Below are positions 46,427 through 58,987 of a stretch of 64,000 nt of DNA, one piece after another. A program made the position numbers and the translations under genes. Below the pieces are notes generated by a model. It was not told where the DNA came from. It saw nothing but the letters and a program-made list of their open reading frames with translations, and did not search any database. The DNA comes from Phycisphaera sp. (GTDB lineage Bacteria; Planctomycetota; Phycisphaerae; Phycisphaerales; UBA1924), in contig CP098402.1 in assembly GCA_025916675.1 (NCBI GenBank), forward strand, positions 2,351,205 through 2,415,204. The letters are read 5' to 3'. The first letter of the stretch is position 1. Every line of letters starts with the position of its first letter.

Positions 46427-46768
46427 ATGACTGAACGACAAGAACTCGCCGGTGGACTGGTGGCCGAAGACGTTGAAGTTGGTGGGGGCACCGAGTGCCC
46501 GCCCGGCGCGACCGTCAAGGTCCACTACCGCGGCACCCTCGAGGACGGCACCCAGTTCGACTCGAGCTACGACCGCGGCGAGCCCATCACGTTCCCGCTG
46601 CGCAACCTCATCCAGGGCTGGCAGATCGGCATCCCCGGCATGAAGGAGGGCGGCAAGCGCCGCCTCGAGATCCCCTACAGCCTGGGCTACGGCGAGCGCG
46701 GCTCGCCCCCAAGCATCCCCCCGCGCGCCAACCTGGTCTTCGACATCGAACTGCTCGAAGTGAAGTAA
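46427..46768 (+). CDS. FKBP-type peptidyl-prolyl isomerase, single domain
   Basis: This 113-residue protein is a cytoplasmic FKBP domain: VKVHYRGTLEDGTQFDSSYDRGEP, then LIQGWQIGIPGMKEGGKRRLEIPYSLGYGERGSPPSIPPRANLVFDIELL. All sites of a normal active FKBP (Tyr, Asp, Phe, Trp in the W position, Tyr in GYGE) are present. An AAAGGA site precedes the ATG at 46427. It lies 69 bases after the larger FKBP lipoprotein gene and ends at its own terminator, so the pair may share transcription. Confidence 0.93.
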   Translation: MTERQELAGGLVAEDVEVGGGTECPPGATVKVHYRGTLEDGTQFDSSYDRGEPITFPLRNLIQGWQIGIPGMKEGGKRRLEIPYSLGYGERGSPPSIPPRANLVFDIELLEVK

Positions 46769-46791
46769 CCAGGACCTGAGATCAGCACGAG

Positions 46792-46815
46792 GCCCGGGCG
46801 CAAGCCCGGGCTTTT
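46792..46815 (+). terminator. Rho-independent terminator after FKBP
   Basis: An 8-bp perfect stem GCCCGGGC (46792-46799) with GCCCGGGC (46804-46811), a 4-base GCAA loop, and TTTT. Confidence 0.85.
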
Positions 46816-46825
46816 CGTTGCAAGC

Positions 46826-47593
46826 TCACGGATACGCCTGCCGCGTCGGGCGCAGCATGATCTCGCTCAGGTGGACCCCCGCCGGCTGCGCGCAGCCGAA
46901 CAGAATCGCCCGCGCCACGTCATCGGGCGTCAGCACCGGCGCCATCGATTCCATGAACTCGCCGAACGCCTCGGGGTCGTAGCCCGCCGCCGATTGGAAC
47001 TCGCTGGCCACCACGCCCGGCTCGATGGTCGTCACGCGCACGCCCTTGGGCCCGGCCTCGCGCCGCATCGCCTCGGCCAGCATGTGGACCGCCGCCTTGG
47101 CCGCGCCGTAGAAGCTGCTGAACGGGCTCAGGTTCCGCCCCACCGTCGAGCCCAGCACCACCACGTCGCGCGGCTGCTTTGGAGGCCCTTGATACTCGCC
47201 CACCTCGGCGAACATCCGATGGATGGCCGCCCGCATGAGCCTGGCCGCCGCCAGCGTGTTGATGCGTAGCACGTCCTCCCACTCGGCCTCGTCGGAATCC
47301 AACGGGGACCCCCGCAGCCCACGCCCGGCGTTGGCGATGACCAGGTCGGCTTCACGCCCGCCGACCGCCTTGGCGGCCTCGAGCATCGCCTCGATCACAT
47401 CGGGCTCGGCCGCATCACCCGCAACGGGCCTCACGCGGGTGTGATCGATCTCGACCAGCTCGTCCAGCCGGCCCGTCCGCCGGGCGTTCACCACGACCAC
47501 CGCCCCGCCCTCTGCCAGCATGCGCGCGCACGACAGGCCAATACCCGCGCTCGCGCCCGTGACGATGGCCACACGATCCTTGAATTCGCTCAT
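46826..47593 (-). CDS. Short-chain dehydrogenase/reductase
   Basis: The 255-residue protein has the classic SDR set: VTGASAGIGLSCARML (TGxxxGIG cofactor loop), NAG (IANAGRG), the catalytic Ser in VLGSTVGRN and the YGAAK pair (YxxxK), and PGVV after the active site. The N-terminal loop has no basic residue following the glycine motif at the usual NADP position. The substrate is not predictable. It is convergent with the FKBP gene, separated by the terminator, and separated by 21 bases from the lipoprotein gene ending at 47615. Confidence 0.9.
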   Translation of the reverse strand: MSEFKDRVAIVTGASAGIGLSCARMLAEGGAVVVVNARRTGRLDELVEIDHTRVRPVAGDAAEPDVIEAMLEAAKAVGGREADLVIANAGRGLRGSPLDSDEAEWEDVLRINTLAAARLMRAAIHRMFAEVGEYQGPPKQPRDVVVLGSTVGRNLSPFSSFYGAAKAAVHMLAEAMRREAGPKGVRVTTIEPGVVASEFQSAAGYDPEAFGEFMESMAPVLTPDDVARAILFGCAQPAGVHLSEIMLRPTRQAYP

Positions 47594-47614
47594 GGGCGGA
47601 CGGTAGCGCCGCGC

Positions 47615-48433
47615 TCAGCCGGTGATGCGGTTGATGAAGGCGCCCATCCCGCCGCGCATCGCCTCGATCTCGTTGTTGAAGCGGCGCTCGTCGATGTCCT
47701 CACCGATATTGGTGCGCAGGTCGATGCGGAAGTACCGCCGCGTCTCGGGCCGGTCTCGCACGCCCGGCGGCACGCTGTAGCCCACGACGGATCGCTGGTC
47801 GGGCCTGGTCACGATCGGGGCCATCCACTCGCCGGTCTCGTCGGCTCGCACGATGCGCGGCCGATCGGGATCTCGGTCGTACAGCACGACCGTGGCGCCC
47901 GGCAGCGTCCGGCCCTGGAGCATCTCGGTGCGGCGGGCACTGATGAAGTTGCCCGAGAATCCGAGCGACACCTCGCTGAGGGAAAGCTGCAATCGGCGGC
48001 CCGGCGCGATCGGCTGGCCCTGGAGGTCTTCCAGGCTCCGGTGCAGCTTTGACAGCCCCTTGAAGCTGTCCACGACGATCGTGGCTGTGTAATCCCGCAC
48101 TTCCACGCCCGCGATGGAATCCATCGTGGGCGGGCCGGCATCGAAGCTGGGCTTCATCGCCATCCGATTGCTCACCTTGTGGTGTCGGATGACCACCGGC
48201 CAGATCTGGTCCCACTCGCTGCGGGTCACCCGGGCCCGCCCGCCGGTGCTGTCGCCCTGCACCACCACGGCCCGCACGTTGCGGAAGCTCAGGGTCACCG
48301 GCAGTTCGGACTTCCGCATGCAGCCCGTCGCTGAAACGACCCAAGAACCTGCGAATAAAGCAACGATCAAAAACCTCACAAAACCAGCAAGGCTGATCTT
48401 GAGGCCGGAGATAGACGATGGCATCGGAGACAT
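47615..48433 (-). CDS. Hypothetical lipoprotein
   Basis: The 272-residue protein (from ATG 48433, which has AAGG upstream) has a hydrophobic N-terminus ending in VVSATGCMRK, fitting a lipoprotein signal with acyl Cys near residue 38. The mature domain has beta-rich segments such as VTLSFRNVRAVVVQGD, YTATIVVDSF and GATVVLYDRDPDRPRIVR. No family is recognised. Envelope lipoprotein of unknown role, transcribed next to the SDR gene. Confidence 0.65.
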   Translation of the reverse strand: MSPMPSSISGLKISLAGFVRFLIVALFAGSWVVSATGCMRKSELPVTLSFRNVRAVVVQGDSTGGRARVTRSEWDQIWPVVIRHHKVSNRMAMKPSFDAGPPTMDSIAGVEVRDYTATIVVDSFKGLSKLHRSLEDLQGQPIAPGRRLQLSLSEVSLGFSGNFISARRTEMLQGRTLPGATVVLYDRDPDRPRIVRADETGEWMAPIVTRPDQRSVVGYSVPPGVRDRPETRRYFRIDLRTNIGEDIDERRFNNEIEAMRGGMGAFINRITG

Positions 48434-48690
48434 ATAGCCCTTGCGGAAGTCGGGGTCGTTTGTGAGTATGGATTCCCAAGAATGGCACCAAGCCATCGAA
48501 CTCTTATCGGCCGAAATTGCGCATCGGGATCACAGATGGCCAAAGCTGGGCGCAGCACCTCACCTGGGGACTCGATGGGTGCGATAATGGGCTCTGCCGG
48601 TGTGTTGGGCCGAACCCGCCCGGCTTGCCGATCGTTGGAAGGGCTCGGCAACTCGCCGACGGCACCGGTCGCGTTGGGAAGGGGCAGTGG

Positions 48691-49704
48691 ATGATCGACA
48701 GGCAGGCTCGCGGACGACAGACCTCAACCAAGGTGGCCCTGCTGGCGGCCTTGGTTGGTGCTGGCCTCTGCCTGACGGCATGCAGTTCGGGCCCGTCGCC
48801 CAGGCAACAGGCCCAGTCGCAAGCCGCCGAGGACGCCGCCGACCAGGCCGTCGCCCACGTCCGGCTAGGCGACCCCGAGGCCGCCCTGGCAGAGTTCGAG
48901 CGCGCCATCGAGCTCAATCCGCTGCTCACTCGGGCCTACGTTGGCGCCGGGCTCGCGTCAATGGACCTCGATGACGCCGCATCGGCCGAGCAGTACCTGA
49001 CTCGGGCGGTCAGGCTCGACCCCAACAACCCGCGAAACCACTTCCATCTGGGCCGGGCTCTGCAGATGCTGGGCCGCGTCAGCGATTCCATCCGCGCGTA
49101 CCTCACCTCGCTCGAACTCGACCCTACCGATCCACTGGCCAACATCAACGTCTCGGTCGCCTACATGCAAGCCGAAGAACCGAGCCGGGCAAGACCATTT
49201 GCCGAACGCGCCGTGTTCCTCGACCCCAACAGCGCGCCGGCCCGCATCAATCTGGGCTCGATCTACGCCGCCATGGACGAACACCGCCGCGCTGTGGACG
49301 AGTACCAGCAGGCCGCGGAATTGGTCGATCCGATCTCACCCGAGTTGCTCGTGAACCTGGCCGAGAGCCTGCGATCGCTGGGCGAAGACGCGCAGGTCAT
49401 CAACGTGCTCGACCAGTTGCTGCGTACTAACGAATCGGCGCTCGCCTGGGAGCGTCGCGGCGCCGCGATGTTCCGACTGGGTGATTACGACGGTGCGACG
49501 AGCAGCTTCGAGCAGGCCCTCGAGATCGACGCCGAGCACTACCCCGCCCTCAACGGCTTGGCCGTCCTCCGCCTCAACCAGTTCATCCAGAGCGAGAATA
49601 CCGACACCACCGCCCTGCAGCAGGCCCTGGAGAACTTCCGCAAGAGCCTCCGGATCGAGCACCGCCAGCCCAAGGTCCGTGAACTGCTCAGCCGCTTCAG
49701 TTGA
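48691..49704 (+). CDS. TPR-repeat lipoprotein
   Basis: The 337-residue protein has a lipoprotein signal ending LCLTACSSG (acyl Cys31) and then about seven tetratricopeptide repeats with the pattern AxLAEFERAIELNPLL, AxxYLxxAVRLDPNNP, AxxYLTSLELDPTDP. Such lipoproteins (NlpI- or BamD-like scaffolds) hold together envelope complexes. The ATG at 48691 follows GGAAGGGG. The gap upstream (about 257 bp from the divergent gene at 48433) likely holds both promoters. Partner unknown. Confidence 0.85.
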   Translation: MIDRQARGRQTSTKVALLAALVGAGLCLTACSSGPSPRQQAQSQAAEDAADQAVAHVRLGDPEAALAEFERAIELNPLLTRAYVGAGLASMDLDDAASAEQYLTRAVRLDPNNPRNHFHLGRALQMLGRVSDSIRAYLTSLELDPTDPLANINVSVAYMQAEEPSRARPFAERAVFLDPNSAPARINLGSIYAAMDEHRRAVDEYQQAAELVDPISPELLVNLAESLRSLGEDAQVINVLDQLLRTNESALAWERRGAAMFRLGDYDGATSSFEQALEIDAEHYPALNGLAVLRLNQFIQSENTDTTALQQALENFRKSLRIEHRQPKVRELLSRFS

Positions 49705-49850
49705 ACACTGGAAATCCTGATCGCCGCGAGGGTCAACCAGAACTGGCCCACTTTTCTCGTGCGCGGTGCAACGCTCGGGCCACGGTCGACCTAGGCCAGG
49801 GGGATAGCCTTGGCTTCACGAGCCTGGCCCCACGAGAAGGAGAGACTCCG

Positions 49851-50528
49851 ATGCCCAACCGCATAATTGTCGCGACAGTGCTCCTGGCAGCCGCCAGCGC
49901 CCCCGTCCTGGCCCAGACGACCCAGCCCGACCCCAACGTCTATCGGGTGCCCGGCGGCGTTGAGTTCTCGCTCAACCACTTCGGAGCCAACGATTACCGC
50001 TTCGATTGGAGCGACAGCGGCGGCATGTTCGTAGACATCGTGGATCCCACGCTCATCCTCACGGCTGGCCAGACGTACATCTTCCGGCGCGTCAGCTCCT
50101 CGCACCCGTTTGCCATCACCGACGACACGCTCGAGGTCACCGGCGGCGACGGCACCTACTCGCGTGTCACGTTCGATACCGATGTCATCGACGACGCGAC
50201 GCTCAAGCCCATCGAAGACTTCACCGCCGACCCCGCCCCCACCGACGACTTCATCGAGTGGACGCCCACGGCCGACGACGTGGGCAATTACTTCTACACC
50301 TGCACCATCGCGTTCCACACCGGAATGACCGGCGCGATCCGTGTCGAAGCGGGCGACACCTGCCGCGCCGATCTGGACGGCGACGGCGTGCTCACGATCT
50401 TCGATTTCCTGGCGTTCCAGAACCTCTTCGTCGCGGGCGACCTGGCCGCCGACTTCGACGGCGACGGCTCGCTCACCCTCTTCGACTTCCTGGCGTTCCA
50501 GAACGAGTTCGACGCCGGCTGCCCGTAG
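49851..50528 (+). CDS. Secreted cupredoxin-domain protein with dockerin-like tail
   Basis: The 225-residue protein has a signal peptide (residues 1-22, ending VLAQ). Residues about 28-167 form a cupredoxin: HPF at H85, then FYTCTIAFHTGM with C151, H156 and M159. These are the His, Cys, His, Met ligands of a type-1 copper site. The last 55 residues begin CRADLDGDG, contain two FDFLAFQNxF units, and end FDAGC. The start ATG follows AAGGAG. It is probably an exported electron-transfer or copper-carrying protein anchored by or sorted through its tail. Confidence 0.85.
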   Translation: MPNRIIVATVLLAAASAPVLAQTTQPDPNVYRVPGGVEFSLNHFGANDYRFDWSDSGGMFVDIVDPTLILTAGQTYIFRRVSSSHPFAITDDTLEVTGGDGTYSRVTFDTDVIDDATLKPIEDFTADPAPTDDFIEWTPTADDVGNYFYTCTIAFHTGMTGAIRVEAGDTCRADLDGDGVLTIFDFLAFQNLFVAGDLAADFDGDGSLTLFDFLAFQNEFDAGCP

Positions 50529-50534
50529 TCGGCC

Positions 50535-53640
<3,106 letters not shown>

Positions 53641-53718
53641 TCCCTATCAAGCGGATCTGCGAGCGGCCCGATACTTGCCCGGGGCGCGATCGGTGCGCGT
53701 TGGAGGGAGTCGCGAGGC

Positions 53719-54243
53719 ATGCAGAATCTCGAGTTCCGATGCGAACTGCGCGACCCGGAGATGGCGATGGCCGCGCTCTTGCGCGCGGGCGCGACGCCGC
53801 TGACCACCCTCGAGCTGCGCGACACCTATTTCCGCGTGCCCAGTGGCGTGTTCAAGAAGCGCGAGGCGCCCGATGAGCCGGTGGAGTACATCTTCTACGA
53901 TCGGCGCGATCGGCTCGCGCCGCACCTGTGCCAGTTCACCGTGTACGACGAGGCGCAGATGCGGCTTCGGTATGGCCGCACCGACCCGCCCGTGTGGCGG
54001 ACGGTGACCAAGACGCGCGTGGCACTCATGCGGGCCAACGTGCGCATCAAGTTCGACGAGATCGACGGCCTTGGCCAGTTCTGCGTGTTCGAGGCCGCGG
54101 TAAGCCGGGTGTTCAACGTCGCCCGCTGCCACGAGAACATCGGCGAGTTGCGGCACATCCTCGGGCCCACGCTCGGCGAACCGGTGACGGGCACCTACGC
54201 CAGTATGCTCGACGCGCTCGAGCCCGAGCGGATTATTGGCTAG
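53719..54243 (+). CDS. CYTH-domain protein
   Basis: A 174-residue protein of the CYTH superfamily (class IV adenylate cyclase and thiamine triphosphatase fold). The N-terminal strand MQNLEFRCELRDP carries an ExExK-like start in degenerate form (EFRCEL), followed by YFRVPSG, IFYDRRDR and RANVRIKFDEIDGLGQFCVFEAAVS. The acidic ring residues of the tunnel are partly conserved. Actual enzymatic activity is unclear. An upstream GGAGGGAG supports the ATG. It converges on the CorA-type gene with a shared CTAG at 54240-54243. Confidence 0.8.
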   Translation: MQNLEFRCELRDPEMAMAALLRAGATPLTTLELRDTYFRVPSGVFKKREAPDEPVEYIFYDRRDRLAPHLCQFTVYDEAQMRLRYGRTDPPVWRTVTKTRVALMRANVRIKFDEIDGLGQFCVFEAAVSRVFNVARCHENIGELRHILGPTLGEPVTGTYASMLDALEPERIIG

Positions 54244-55241
54244 AGCCAGCCGAGGCGACGCAGCAGCCAGAGCTGCCCGGCGAGCACGGTCGCGAACACG
54301 ACGCCCCACACCCAGATCGACCAGTCGGGCTGGGTGAAGGGGATGCCCGCGACGTTCATGCCGAGCAAGCCGGTGAGGAACGAGAGCGGCAGGAAGATGG
54401 CCGTGACGATGGCGAGCGCGTAGAGGCGGCGGTTGAGGGTTTCGGATTCGATGCCGGCGACCTCGGCCCGTGCAAGCTCTGCCCGGATGTTCTGGTTGTC
54501 CAGCTCGTCGACGATGCGGGTGACGCGATCGGCAACCTCGATGAGCGCGGGCGTGAGGTCGGCGGGCATCAGCGTGGGCGGCGCGAGCCGGAGCTCGGCG
54601 ATGGCCTCGCGCAGCGGCAGGGCGTAGCGGCGCATGGTGATGATGCGCAGCCTCAGTCGTGCGATGTCGCGGCGATCAACCTTTGTTTCCTCGTCGATGA
54701 CGCCCTCGAGGTAGTCGTCGATCTGCTCGCCGCTCTCGGTGACGGTGGGCGTCATGCGTTCGAGCAGGTTCTCCAGCAGCATGAGCAGCAGCTCGCCGGC
54801 GGCCTCAACCTGGACCTTGGGGTTCGGCTGCTCGACGGCGGTGGCGACATCCTCGGCGGCGCGCAGGCGGCGGCGCACGACGGTGACCAGCCGTCCAGGT
54901 GTGAGCCACGCACGGATCGAGATCATGTCCTCGGGTAGTGACTCGGCGTTGAGGTTCACGCCGCGGCCGATGAACAGCAAGCCGCCCTTCCACTGCACGC
55001 AACGTGGCCGTGTTTGCGTCGCGAGCATGGCGTCGGCGACGTCCTCGGGCAGGTCTTCCTGGAGGCGGAGCCACTCGGCGGCATTGGGTCGGTTGTGGTC
55101 GAGGTGCAGCCACCGCCACGCGGTCTCGCTCGTGATGATCTGCTCGATGGGCGCGTCGGGGTTCCGCTCGACGCCCGCGGGCGAGGCTGAGATCAGCACG
55201 CCCGACTCGGGCGCCATGGCCGTGAATTTCATCGTGGTCAT
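54240..55241 (-). CDS. CorA/ZntB-type divalent cation transporter
   Basis: The 333-residue protein has a long soluble N-terminal domain with many Leu/Arg helices, then two C-terminal membrane helices. The second half contains the signature LTGLLGMNVAGIPF (GMN motif) at the end of the first membrane helix, the hallmark of the CorA/ZntB superfamily for Mg2+, Co2+ or Zn2+ movement. The overall length and the arginine-rich N-terminal part fit ZntB slightly better than CorA. Its start overlaps the stop of the mechanosensitive channel gene by four bases, so both are co-translated. Confidence 0.85.
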   Translation of the reverse strand: MTTMKFTAMAPESGVLISASPAGVERNPDAPIEQIITSETAWRWLHLDHNRPNAAEWLRLQEDLPEDVADAMLATQTRPRCVQWKGGLLFIGRGVNLNAESLPEDMISIRAWLTPGRLVTVVRRRLRAAEDVATAVEQPNPKVQVEAAGELLLMLLENLLERMTPTVTESGEQIDDYLEGVIDEETKVDRRDIARLRLRIITMRRYALPLREAIAELRLAPPTLMPADLTPALIEVADRVTRIVDELDNQNIRAELARAEVAGIESETLNRRLYALAIVTAIFLPLSFLTGLLGMNVAGIPFTQPDWSIWVWGVVFATVLAGQLWLLRRLGWL

Positions 55242-58200
55242 CGCGGGCCCTCGGGGTTTTGGGGAGTATCGGGCAGAGCACGGGCGTCGCGTGAGCGTCG
55301 CTCCATCGCCTCGGCCAGCGGCCCGATGTCTCTGATGTTGAGGTCGCGCTGCGGGAAAGCGATCTCGATATCCAACTCGCGGAAGCGCTCGGCGATGCGC
55401 GTGTGCAGCACGCTCCGGGCCTCGACGAAGTAATCGAAGTGTTCCACGAATACCCGGAGCTCGAAGTTCAGCGTGCTATCACCGAAGCCCAGAAAAAGGG
55501 CCCGCACCTTGGGCTCGGGCACCACGTGGTCCTGGCTCTGGCCCAGCTCCAGCAGCGTGCGTTCGACAAGGCGCACGTCCGAGCCGTAGGACACGCCCAC
55601 CGGGATGGTTACGCGCAGGCGCGGGTCCGAGAGCGTCCAGTTGATGAACTGCTCGGTGATGAACACCTTGTTGGGCAGAATGAGCTCGCGCATCTCCCAG
55701 TCGAGCACGGTGGTGGCGCGCATGCGGATGCGCGTGATGCGGCCGTTGACGTTGTTGACCGTTACGGTGTCGCCCACACGGACGGGGCGTTCGATGAGCA
55801 TGATCAGGCCCGAGATGAAGTTGGCGAAGATCTCTTGCAATCCGAACGCGAGACCGAATGTGAGCGCGGCGGCCAGGAACTGGACGTGCGACCAGCCGAT
55901 GCCGATGGCGCTGAAGGCCAGCAGGATTCCGATGATGCCGATGAAGTACCGCAGGATGCTCGTGACGGCAAATCGGGCACCCGAATCGAGCGGGAGCCGC
56001 TTGAGGATGGTGATCTCGAGCAGGCCCGGCAGGTTGCGCGCCAGCACCCAGGTGAGCAGGAAGAAGAGGAAGGCCGCTCCAACGTCGGCCAGCGTGATGG
56101 ACCGGATGGGCTCGCTCTCGCCCGAGTCGCCGCCGCTCAGGTCGAGCGGACCGAAGGGGTTGGGATCGGCCGAAGCCTGCTGCTCGGCATCGCCCGAATC
56201 GGGCCTTGACCCAGGCTCGGGCGGCGGCTCGCTCAGGCTCGGCGCGATCACCGGCGTGGCTTCGGTGTCGATGACGTCCACGGAGGGCCAGAGCTGCACC
56301 CGCTCGAGCATGCGCAGGGCCGGGAGCTGCTCGGCCCACAAGCCATACATGCCGACCACCACGCCCACGATGACCGCGGCAACCAGCACACGCCGCGTCT
56401 GCGTGTCGACCTCGGCCGCGTCGAGCTCGGCGGGCGCTTCGAGCTCGACGCTCTCGGGATCGCCGGTCGCGGCTCGCTCGGCTTGTTCGGCCTCTCGTTT
56501 CTGTTGCGCTCGCTTGACCAGCAGCTTTCGGCGTTCGATGAACAGCCACCGCAGGACCAGGTTGTACGCGATGGTTGCGGCCACCACCAGCCAGCCCGTC
56601 AGGTGCAGGCGTTCGTCGAGCCGGGCGGCGGTGTAGTAGTACCCCACGGCGGCCAGGACGGCCAGTGTGATGGGCGCCGCCACCAGCAGCGGGTACCACA
56701 CCCATCGCGCCTGGTTCACGAAGCTCTTGGGGTGCTTGGCCAGATGGCTGCGCACGAAGGGCAGCCATGGCGCAAACAGCCAGGCGGTGAAGATGGCAAG
56801 CACCAACTCGGCCACGATGAACGCCATCCGGCCGAGTGCGTCGTTCATCACCACGTCGGGCTGGTGGCCCATTGCGCGAGCGATCACCGCGAGGGGCAGG
56901 ATCGTGAACTCGAGTAGGTACACGAGCCGTCGGAAGTGTGTCAGCCCCTCGCGTCGCCAGCGGAAATGAGCGTCAACGAGCCCATCATTGCGCGAGGCGT
57001 GGCGAGTGAACTCCAGCACAAAGGCCAGCACCGCCGTGTCGAACAACGCCTTGCCAACGGCTTGGGCGGCCTCGACCTGCGTGCCGGTGAGCAGCAGGCC
57101 CACCAGTGTCAGGCTGATCGGTAGCGGCAGGCCCATCAGGATCGTGAGGGGGATGGCCTTGATCGTGAGGCCCATGCGATCGGTGCCGAACTTGCGGACC
57201 TGGGTGGCGGTGGCATTGAGGGCCCGCTTGGCCCGTGCTCGCGCCCAGTACGACACGAACAGCGCGAGAAAAACCGGACCAACCAGGAACGGTGGTGGCC
57301 AGAAATCGAGCACGGCGGCGAGCCATTGTGAACCGATCGGCTCCTCGCTCGCGGTCGTGGTCGCTTGCTTGCCGCCCAGCAGCCAGACCGCACCGCGGGT
57401 CAGGCTCTCGACGCTGGGGATGGCCGAGCCCTGGACGCTGCGGGTCCAGAGGATGCGTTCTTCGATGAAGGTCCGGAAGGCCTTGGTTGTCTCGGCAAGG
57501 GTCGATCGTTTGGTCTCGAGGTTGAGCGCCGCGTCGTAATAGGCAAGGTAATCACCCTGGACCTCGTTCAGGATGTCGACGTAGGCGTTGATGATGCTGG
57601 AGATCTGGCGTTCGACTTCTGGCGAGAGCGGTTCATCACCAACAGTCAAGCGATCTCGTGCGCGGGTGATAGCCGCTTGGGCGTCGCCGTATTCTGAAAG
57701 CTCGTCTTCGATGGCGATCAACTCGTACTGGGCCTGGCCCATCCGCGTGCTCAGAAGCTCGCTGGCATCGGGGTCGATCTCGGGCAGGTTGCGCAGTTCG
57801 TCGCGTAGGGCGCGGCCAACAAGTTCGGTAAGCCCGGCGGCCTGCACACGGGCGGCGGTGTTGCGCGCGCGACGCTGGAGGTCGTCGAGTTTCTGCCTGG
57901 CCTGTTCGTGCTCGGCGCGCACGTGCTCGAGACGCGCTAGCGTTCCGTCCTTGCCCAGCCGCTTGGTCGCGTACTCGCTGGTCGCCTTGGCGATGCGTTG
58001 CAGCTCTGGGTCGGCCACGTCGGCGGCCTGCTGCTGGGCATCTTGCTGGGCCTGGCGGGCCTTGCGGTTGGCCGCCGCGGTCTCGGCGGCGCGGAGCTGG
58101 TCGATCTGGCGCGAGGCGAGGTCGGCCTTGCGTTGGGCCAGGCTCTGGCGGAGCGGCAGCACCTCGCGCCGGGCCGTGTAGCTGGCGGTCTCGGCCTCGA

Positions 58201-58885
58201 GCCGGGCGATGAGGGCGGCCTTCTCGGCGGCCTCGGCCCGCTTCTCCCAGCGCCGGGCCGTTGCTGCGGCGTCGGTCGGATCCGCGGGAAGGGCGGCTAG
58301 CTCGGTAGTGGCCTCGGTCAACTCTTCACGCCACTCGACTAGTTGCGTCGGCGCGCTGGCCAGGCGCATCTCGCGGGTTGTGGCCTCGGTTTCCAAACGT
58401 ATCTCTTCGGCCTTCGCGGCATCGAGCCGGGCCTGCGCATCAGTAAGCAACGCCCTGATGGCGTCGAGCGCCGCGTCGGGTGACAGTTGGGAGAAGTCCT
58501 CGGGCTGCGGCAGTGTGGCGGGCTGGTCGAGTTCCCTGCTGAGTTGCTCCTGAGTGCCTGCGGCCGAAGCCGAGGCATCGGCGAATTGCTGGCGCTCTTT
58601 GAGTGCTGTGTCGCGGCGTTGGAGAACGGACAGCGCCGCGCTCAGTGGATCAAGCAGGGCGTCCTTGGCCGCTTGGTCGAGATCGGTACTGGCCTCGACC
58701 TCGGCGATGCGCTCTTGGACCTGGGTGATCGTTGGGGCGTCAACGGGAGCCACCGGGGCGCTCACGACCGCCTCGGGCTGGGCAGGGGGCCGCGCCTGGG
58801 ATTCGCCACTATCCTGGCCCAGAGCCACGCCGGCGATCAACAGGAGCGCAACCAAGCCAATGGTACGATTCAGGAGTTTCGGCAT
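55238..58885 (-). CDS. Large MscS/MscK-type mechanosensitive channel
   Basis: The 1215-residue protein has a signal peptide (residues 1-25), then about 480 residues of periplasmic coiled-coil (Ala/Glu/Arg/Gln-rich, many LxxLxx heptads), then about nine hydrophobic segments starting near residue 515, and ends in a conserved MscS pore and beta domain: FGLAFGLQEIFANFISGLIMLIE, RPVRVGDTVTVNNVNGRITRIRMRATTVLDWEM. This is the MscK/YnaI-like large layout that releases solutes under osmotic downshock. A Pro/Glu/Gly-rich periplasmic loop lies between membrane groups (EPPPEPGSRPDSGDAEQ region). Start ATG 58885; the next gene downstream is the CorA/ZntB-like transporter, overlapping by four bases. Confidence 0.9.
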   Translation of the reverse strand: MPKLLNRTIGLVALLLIAGVALGQDSGESQARPPAQPEAVVSAPVAPVDAPTITQVQERIAEVEASTDLDQAAKDALLDPLSAALSVLQRRDTALKERQQFADASASAAGTQEQLSRELDQPATLPQPEDFSQLSPDAALDAIRALLTDAQARLDAAKAEEIRLETEATTREMRLASAPTQLVEWREELTEATTELAALPADPTDAAATARRWEKRAEAAEKAALIARLEAETASYTARREVLPLRQSLAQRKADLASRQIDQLRAAETAAANRKARQAQQDAQQQAADVADPELQRIAKATSEYATKRLGKDGTLARLEHVRAEHEQARQKLDDLQRRARNTAARVQAAGLTELVGRALRDELRNLPEIDPDASELLSTRMGQAQYELIAIEDELSEYGDAQAAITRARDRLTVGDEPLSPEVERQISSIINAYVDILNEVQGDYLAYYDAALNLETKRSTLAETTKAFRTFIEERILWTRSVQGSAIPSVESLTRGAVWLLGGKQATTTASEEPIGSQWLAAVLDFWPPPFLVGPVFLALFVSYWARARAKRALNATATQVRKFGTDRMGLTIKAIPLTILMGLPLPISLTLVGLLLTGTQVEAAQAVGKALFDTAVLAFVLEFTRHASRNDGLVDAHFRWRREGLTHFRRLVYLLEFTILPLAVIARAMGHQPDVVMNDALGRMAFIVAELVLAIFTAWLFAPWLPFVRSHLAKHPKSFVNQARWVWYPLLVAAPITLAVLAAVGYYYTAARLDERLHLTGWLVVAATIAYNLVLRWLFIERRKLLVKRAQQKREAEQAERAATGDPESVELEAPAELDAAEVDTQTRRVLVAAVIVGVVVGMYGLWAEQLPALRMLERVQLWPSVDVIDTEATPVIAPSLSEPPPEPGSRPDSGDAEQQASADPNPFGPLDLSGGDSGESEPIRSITLADVGAAFLFFLLTWVLARNLPGLLEITILKRLPLDSGARFAVTSILRYFIGIIGILLAFSAIGIGWSHVQFLAAALTFGLAFGLQEIFANFISGLIMLIERPVRVGDTVTVNNVNGRITRIRMRATTVLDWEMRELILPNKVFITEQFINWTLSDPRLRVTIPVGVSYGSDVRLVERTLLELGQSQDHVVPEPKVRALFLGFGDSTLNFELRVFVEHFDYFVEARSVLHTRIAERFRELDIEIAFPQRDLNIRDIGPLAEAMERRSRDARALPDTPQNPEGPR

Positions 58886-58987
58886 CGGGGCAGTGTAAGC
58901 AAGATGCGTACCCACAACGAACCAACCAATCGCCGAGGGGGACGCCTAAAACACGCCGCGGGCGATCATCGGTCGGCCCGCACCACC

